From NCBI GenBank assembly GCA_021432635.1, contig MU270016.1:1932171-1996170 (forward strand): a DNA stretch of 64,000 nt. Direction: 5' to 3'. Both the position numbers and the translations under genes were made by a program. The notes below the pieces were generated by a model. The model was not told the origin of the DNA, did not search any database, and was given only the letters and a program-made list of their open reading frames with translations. Shown piece by piece: positions 60,283-64,000 of this stretch; positions within the stretch are counted from its first letter, which is position 1; the number at the start of each line of letters is the position of its first letter. This stretch comes from Thozetella sp. PMI_491. Lineage: Eukaryota; Ascomycota; Sordariomycetes; Chaetosphaeriales; Chaetosphaeriaceae.

Positions 60283-62052
60283 TCAGACAAACCACAGGTC
60301 CCTTGCGAGCTCAACCTGCGCCATGTGGATCCGCTGCTCCTCTGGGTCCACAAAGGTCACAGCTTCGGCGGCGACGGTGGCCTCTTCGGGCTTGACAAAG
60401 TAGGGGCCGTCGATCTCGCACTTCACGTCCTCCTTGGGCAACGTTCCCTCGTATAGGAATGCCCGGACGTGCCGCGCAACACACATGGATGGCATTGCTA
60501 CCGAGCAGTGGCCGTATCCTTGAGCCTCGACGAGTCTCGAGCCCTCGAACGCAGCCAGGGCGGACCGCGCTGACACCAGAGGGCAGATGGGGTCGTACGT
60601 CGTCGATAGGACGAGAAGCGGGTGCGCCGTCTGCACGCCGGTCTTGGGCACGTAGTTGTGCGTCTTGGGTATGGCCCACTTCTGCTTCGAGAAATAGAAG
60701 TCGAACTCGGAGTCGGCAAACAGCGAGGTGTTGAAGTAAGAAGTGAGTTCATCGACCAAAGACCCGCGATCTCCGTCCCAGTACTTGGGGCCTGCCGCGC
60801 CATCGTTCAGAGTGACGAACTTGAAGGCATCCGTGTCGTCGTCGGATACATCGCCGTGGTAGGCGAGGTACGCTGCGGTGCCATTGCCGCGGAGCATGGC
60901 AGCCAGCCTGTCTGCAAGCGCGTACCAGTTACTGGGCTTGTATAGGGCTGAGAATATTCCATCGTACCACACCGTGTTGCGGTCGAGCAGGCCGTAGATG
61001 CTGCTGTTGACGTAAACACTCATAGGGTCCTCCCGAAGACCTTCGATAAAAGACAACAGCTTATCCTCCATCTCTTCTTTAGTGTTAGCTAAAGCTGACA
61101 AAGTACAGTTCTCCTTTGCCTTGTAGCATTCGTCCAAGAAGCCCCGGAAGACATTTTCGGAGTCGGCGAATTCCTCAGCGTCTAGCGGATTCTCGTACCA
61201 GTCAAATTGGTTGGCGACACCGTCGATGATGACTCGCTTCGACCGCTCCGGAAACAGTGTCGCATACGTTTGGCCGAGCAGGGTGCCGTAGCTAAAGCCC
61301 CAGTAGACCATATCCTCCTGGCCCACAGCATCCAGGATGCTGTTCATATCGGCTGCAGTCTGGGGGGTATTGATATATGCTCCGTGCTCGCCCATGGTAT
61401 CGCTGCAGGCTTGCACAAAGTTTTGTGTCCAGGCATACAGTTCGCCGCTATCCTCTGGGATCTTGGCGGCGCGTACTGAGGACAGGCGCCGCCTCGCCTC
61501 GGGGTCCGGGTAGCAGAGCGCCTGAGGGCGCGAGCCGTTGATGCCGCGCGGGTCAAAGGACAGCAGGTGCAAGCCGTCGCCGACGATGTCGCTCAGCTGC
61601 TTGCCGCGACGGTAGATGAACTCGGCGCCGCTGCCGCCAGGGCCTCCAGGATTCAGCAGGATGTTCTGGGTGGCATTGCGGCCTCGCAGCCGGATGAGTG
61701 GAAGGCTGAAGGTCTTGGATCCCGAGTTGGTAGCGTTGAATTGATCCATCGGCACGTCGAGGCTGCTGCATTCGAGCTGCCGGTCGGCCACGGTGCCGCA
61801 GGGAGTCCAGCTGATGTGCTCCCCGGCATAGCGGATCTCTCGGCCTGGACGACGGAGCTGCCCCCACACCACTTGGAGCAGAGCAAGCCCGGCGATTGTG
61901 ATGCCCGCACACGTCAGAAAGCGCGCCAGGGACATGCATGCCATCCACCGTCCTCGACCCCTCTGCCCACTCTGGGCCCTTCCATGGCCTGCGAGGAGAG
62001 GCAATGCCTCCTCCATCGCGTCCGATTCGTGTTTGGCTGTTGCGCGGGCCAT
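60283..62052 (-). CDS. Membrane-anchored alpha/beta hydrolase, tripeptidyl-aminopeptidase (TAP) family
   Basis: Single exon, 589 aa. After a 37-residue cytosolic-type N-terminus comes a hydrophobic anchor at about 39-64 (CMSLARFLTCAGITIAGLAL), so it is likely a type II membrane or internal-signal secreted protein. The fold is alpha/beta hydrolase: oxyanion-loop NPGGPGGSG at 134-142, FDPRGIN at 166-172, nucleophile elbow GFSYG with Ser254, acid Asp487 in STTYDPICP, and His515 in GYGHCS. The region 470-550 matches the TAP-like C-terminal domain of actinobacterial and fungal tripeptidyl aminopeptidases. Several N-x-S/T sites (NAT, NGS, NCT, NGT) fit secretion. All catalytic residues are present, so it looks functional; exact peptide substrate is unknown. 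Confidence 0.88.
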   Translation of the reverse strand: MARATAKHESDAMEEALPLLAGHGRAQSGQRGRGRWMACMSLARFLTCAGITIAGLALLQVVWGQLRRPGREIRYAGEHISWTPCGTVADRQLECSSLDVPMDQFNATNSGSKTFSLPLIRLRGRNATQNILLNPGGPGGSGAEFIYRRGKQLSDIVGDGLHLLSFDPRGINGSRPQALCYPDPEARRRLSSVRAAKIPEDSGELYAWTQNFVQACSDTMGEHGAYINTPQTAADMNSILDAVGQEDMVYWGFSYGTLLGQTYATLFPERSKRVIIDGVANQFDWYENPLDAEEFADSENVFRGFLDECYKAKENCTLSALANTKEEMEDKLLSFIEGLREDPMSVYVNSSIYGLLDRNTVWYDGIFSALYKPSNWYALADRLAAMLRGNGTAAYLAYHGDVSDDDTDAFKFVTLNDGAAGPKYWDGDRGSLVDELTSYFNTSLFADSEFDFYFSKQKWAIPKTHNYVPKTGVQTAHPLLVLSTTYDPICPLVSARSALAAFEGSRLVEAQGYGHCSVAMPSMCVARHVRAFLYEGTLPKEDVKCEIDGPYFVKPEEATVAAEAVTFVDPEEQRIHMAQVELARDLWFV

Positions 62053-62583
62053 GATGGCTGTTCAAGTCTGCAAGAGAGAAGTAGGGTACCGCCGCGACGC
62101 GTCGCCAGGTCAGCGGGGTAAGCAAGGCACAGCAGCCCCACATTGGGGAGACAAAGGTAAGGGGGAACTGTAAGCACGAGACAACCAAGCTTTTAAGGTT
62201 ACTTCGAGCCTAGAGATTCCTTATTCATAGGTAACTAACTTTGTAGGACTACTTTACTTTTTCTAAAAACTCCTTTCATTTCGACATAGAGCTGCTCAAT
62301 TTAACGAAAGTTAGACTAAAATAAAAGCCTCCGCCTCTTACAACACTACGGCTACCTCCATAATATTGCTAATACGATGGCGTCAGCCCGGGATCTTTGT
62401 CCTTACATAAGTCTTGATATAGTTTGAATTTATGGCTCTATACTAGTTACAGGGTGATGTACAAGTCGTATACCGTCTCCAGATAGCTAGCTAATGAAGG
62501 TATTATTAGTTAATAATCTATAATTTCTGAATAAGAGCTTCAAAACTTAGGCCGCAAGAGCGCAATAAGCTATCGAAAATCTA
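62053..62583. other. AT-rich intergenic region
   Basis: 531 bp. From about 62200 it is strongly AT-rich, with many TAA/TTA triplets, typical of old RIP-like decay or simple intergenic DNA. Nothing recognised apart from the TAP-family promoter side. Confidence 0.45.
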
Positions 62584-64000
62584 TCAGACAAGGACTATTT
62601 CACGACATTTCGTCTCATCGAAGGCCTGTCCTTGCATAACCCCATGAAGGTACACATCACCAACTACCTTCCACGAGTTCAAGTTCTCCACTTTTCTCAA
62701 GACCAATGGCACGCTAGACCCTTCGCATAATGCCACAGCATCACCAGTAACGACATGACATGATGCCAGACCAATGTATCCACCTAGAGTCTTAACCATC
62801 CTCCTATTCAAGGTTTGGCGTGCCTGTAGCTCAAATTCCAGAACAGGTTTCCTAAATATGACGTACTTGAACAACAAGTGCGTCCCGTATGGGAACCCCA
62901 AGAAGTTAAACCTCGTGGACATCTTCGATAGCTGCATCCATGGAAAAAGGACGGGCCGATCGTACAGCCTTGCAGCAGTGTGCATTTGGTCATCTCTATA
63001 CTGACCTACGCATACTGTCTCCCAGAAGCTGTCTTCCATTGACTCACCGGTGACGTACACGTGGGCCGCCGGCAAACCGACCAGCTCCTGCCAACTCCTA
63101 ATAGTCTCGCGGGCTTTAAAGAAGCTCCGCATTGTGTCCATCCAGCCGCGAGAGAACTCTCGGTATGTTCGCACTCCGCTCGGCAGGTAGATGCCCTCGA
63201 AGTTTGGGCCTGTCTGTGTGATATTGTCAAGAATAAATCCTTGGATGGACAAAGTGTGGGCGTCCGGTAGACATCTGAGTGCGTGTTTGGTACTCTTGGC
63301 TGCCGCAAACCGCGATCCTGGGAGATTTACATCTCTGGTCTCCGCCTCTGCTAGTGATACAGGCCCATACTTCCACGTATAGTTCATGTCATGTTGGGTA
63401 GGTTTGCTCCAGTCCGGGACCCATGACGGAAGCCCAGTGATTCCACTCTTTTGGGGGGAGGGAGGCTGGCTGAGGATATCTAAACTACCGTCTTGCTCTA
63501 TAAGCTTGGCAGCTGTGTGGCGATACACCGATGAGGCTGGTGTAGTATAGTTAACGTTTATGCTCCGACCTGATTCCCCCGCCAGCCCCACAAAAGAGAA
63601 GACTTTATCACGTTGGTCGGTTGCCAGCGTTCTCTGATGCCGCATAACAGCCCCTAGAAGAGAGGTTGGTCCCTTCTGGTATCGCAATCGCTCGTCGGCA
63701 ATCGCTGCAACGTGTTGCGGAGAAGCTAGAAAGGCGAGAGGGAACCGGATCGATGACATCACCTTCAGCGCTTGCACAAATTCATCCCAGTCGTATTCGC
63801 ATTGGTCCCATACCAGCGTCACCCGACGAGACACCGCAACCTCCTGAATAACCCAAGCCCGCCGAAACCAGGGACGCTGCAGGATGGATATCAGCGATAG
63901 GTAGAATTGGCTAGAAAATGGAAACATCTTTGATGATATTCCCGTTTTCCTGTCCAATACCGTGACACTGGGGCGCTTGGATGCATCTAGCACCGTTGCT
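62584..64000 (-). CDS. HET-domain (heterokaryon incompatibility type) protein, 5' end beyond window
   Basis: The frame is open from the right edge to a stop at 62584, giving about 472 C-terminal residues. FYLSLISILQRPWFRRAWVI followed by QEVAVS is the RpWFxRxWvxQE hallmark just after the HET core, and LATDQRDKVFSFVGLAG is the DxRDKVFaLLGLa segment found next in these proteins. LPSWVPDWS also fits. HET proteins of filamentous ascomycetes mediate non-self recognition and cell death. The N-terminal HET motif itself should lie beyond 64000 and is not visible. No stop or frameshift within the visible part, so it looks intact here. It neighbours a decay-rich zone, where HET genes are often found. 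Confidence 0.85.
   Translation of the reverse strand, partial: ATVLDASKRPSVTVLDRKTGISSKMFPFSSQFYLSLISILQRPWFRRAWVIQEVAVSRRVTLVWDQCEYDWDEFVQALKVMSSIRFPLAFLASPQHVAAIADERLRYQKGPTSLLGAVMRHQRTLATDQRDKVFSFVGLAGESGRSINVNYTTPASSVYRHTAAKLIEQDGSLDILSQPPSPQKSGITGLPSWVPDWSKPTQHDMNYTWKYGPVSLAEAETRDVNLPGSRFAAAKSTKHALRCLPDAHTLSIQGFILDNITQTGPNFEGIYLPSGVRTYREFSRGWMDTMRSFFKARETIRSWQELVGLPAAHVYVTGESMEDSFWETVCVGQYRDDQMHTAARLYDRPVLFPWMQLSKMSTRFNFLGFPYGTHLLFKYVIFRKPVLEFELQARQTLNRRMVKTLGGYIGLASCHVVTGDAVALCEGSSVPLVLRKVENLNSWKVVGDVYLHGVMQGQAFDETKCREIVLV

Noticed and set aside
1-64000. CRISPR arrays, rRNA genes, retroelement or virus-like fossils
   Set aside because: I saw no spaced direct repeats, rRNA sequence, reverse transcriptase, integrase or capsid-like reading frames; short or very decayed copies could still be missed by eye.

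Overview
This window is nuclear DNA of a filamentous ascomycete (Pezizomycotina, most likely a Sordariomycete; the class is my inference). The grounds are GC-rich coding DNA, many 50-90 bp introns with GT(A/G)NGT donors and CTAAC/CTGAC branch sites shortly before the AG, and a fungal gene set: cell-wall alpha-1,3-glucan synthase, AA9 lytic polysaccharide monooxygenase, Zn2Cys6 regulator, HET protein and a cyanovirin-N homologue. All names come from reading translations and recalling family motifs; no database search was run.

Left half (1-33 kb) is mostly conserved housekeeping. In order: TRS130/TRAPPC10 (minus, running off the left edge), divergent from MRI1 of the methionine salvage pathway; a secreted M20 metallopeptidase (minus) convergent with MRI1; a three-exon COX23 made of very short exons (minus); the eight-exon AGS1 (minus, 2353 aa) with a 4.4 kb gene-free region upstream; a TPR protein (minus); the divergent pair CCT2 (minus) and eIF3b/PRT1 (plus) sharing a 0.67 kb promoter region; and a delta-12 fatty acid desaturase (plus) with a probable 5' UTR intron.

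Middle (33-50.5 kb): a secreted single-domain cyanovirin-N homologue, a TBC1D12/14-like Rab-GAP-type protein whose glutamine finger is replaced, a type II membrane GT31-like glycosyltransferase, a small TIGR04076-like protein, and a Zn2Cys6 transcription factor. These are separated by 1.4-2.8 kb stretches in which I see no gene.

Right end (50.5-64 kb) looks like an accessory, gene-decay region. It has a degenerate, 5'-truncated adenylosuccinate synthetase copy, an AA9 LPMO, a GNAT acetyltransferase, a 5'-truncated histidinol-phosphate aminotransferase fragment abutting an 18-bp minisatellite, an AT-rich tract with an 18-bp terminal-inverted-repeat element, a Ser/Thr-rich GPI-type secreted protein, a membrane-anchored TAP-family alpha/beta hydrolase, and a HET protein running off the right edge.

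The genes do not form one pathway. Recurrent themes are cell wall and secretion (AGS1, GT31, CVNH, AA9, GPI protein, M20 and TAP peptidases) and membrane traffic (TRS130, TBC). I found no convincing new multi-gene system. The most useful observations are the hidden COX23 gene, unusual gene structures (a start-codon-only exon in CCT2 and a GC-AG intron in MRI1), and the two relic metabolic-enzyme copies beside repeats.
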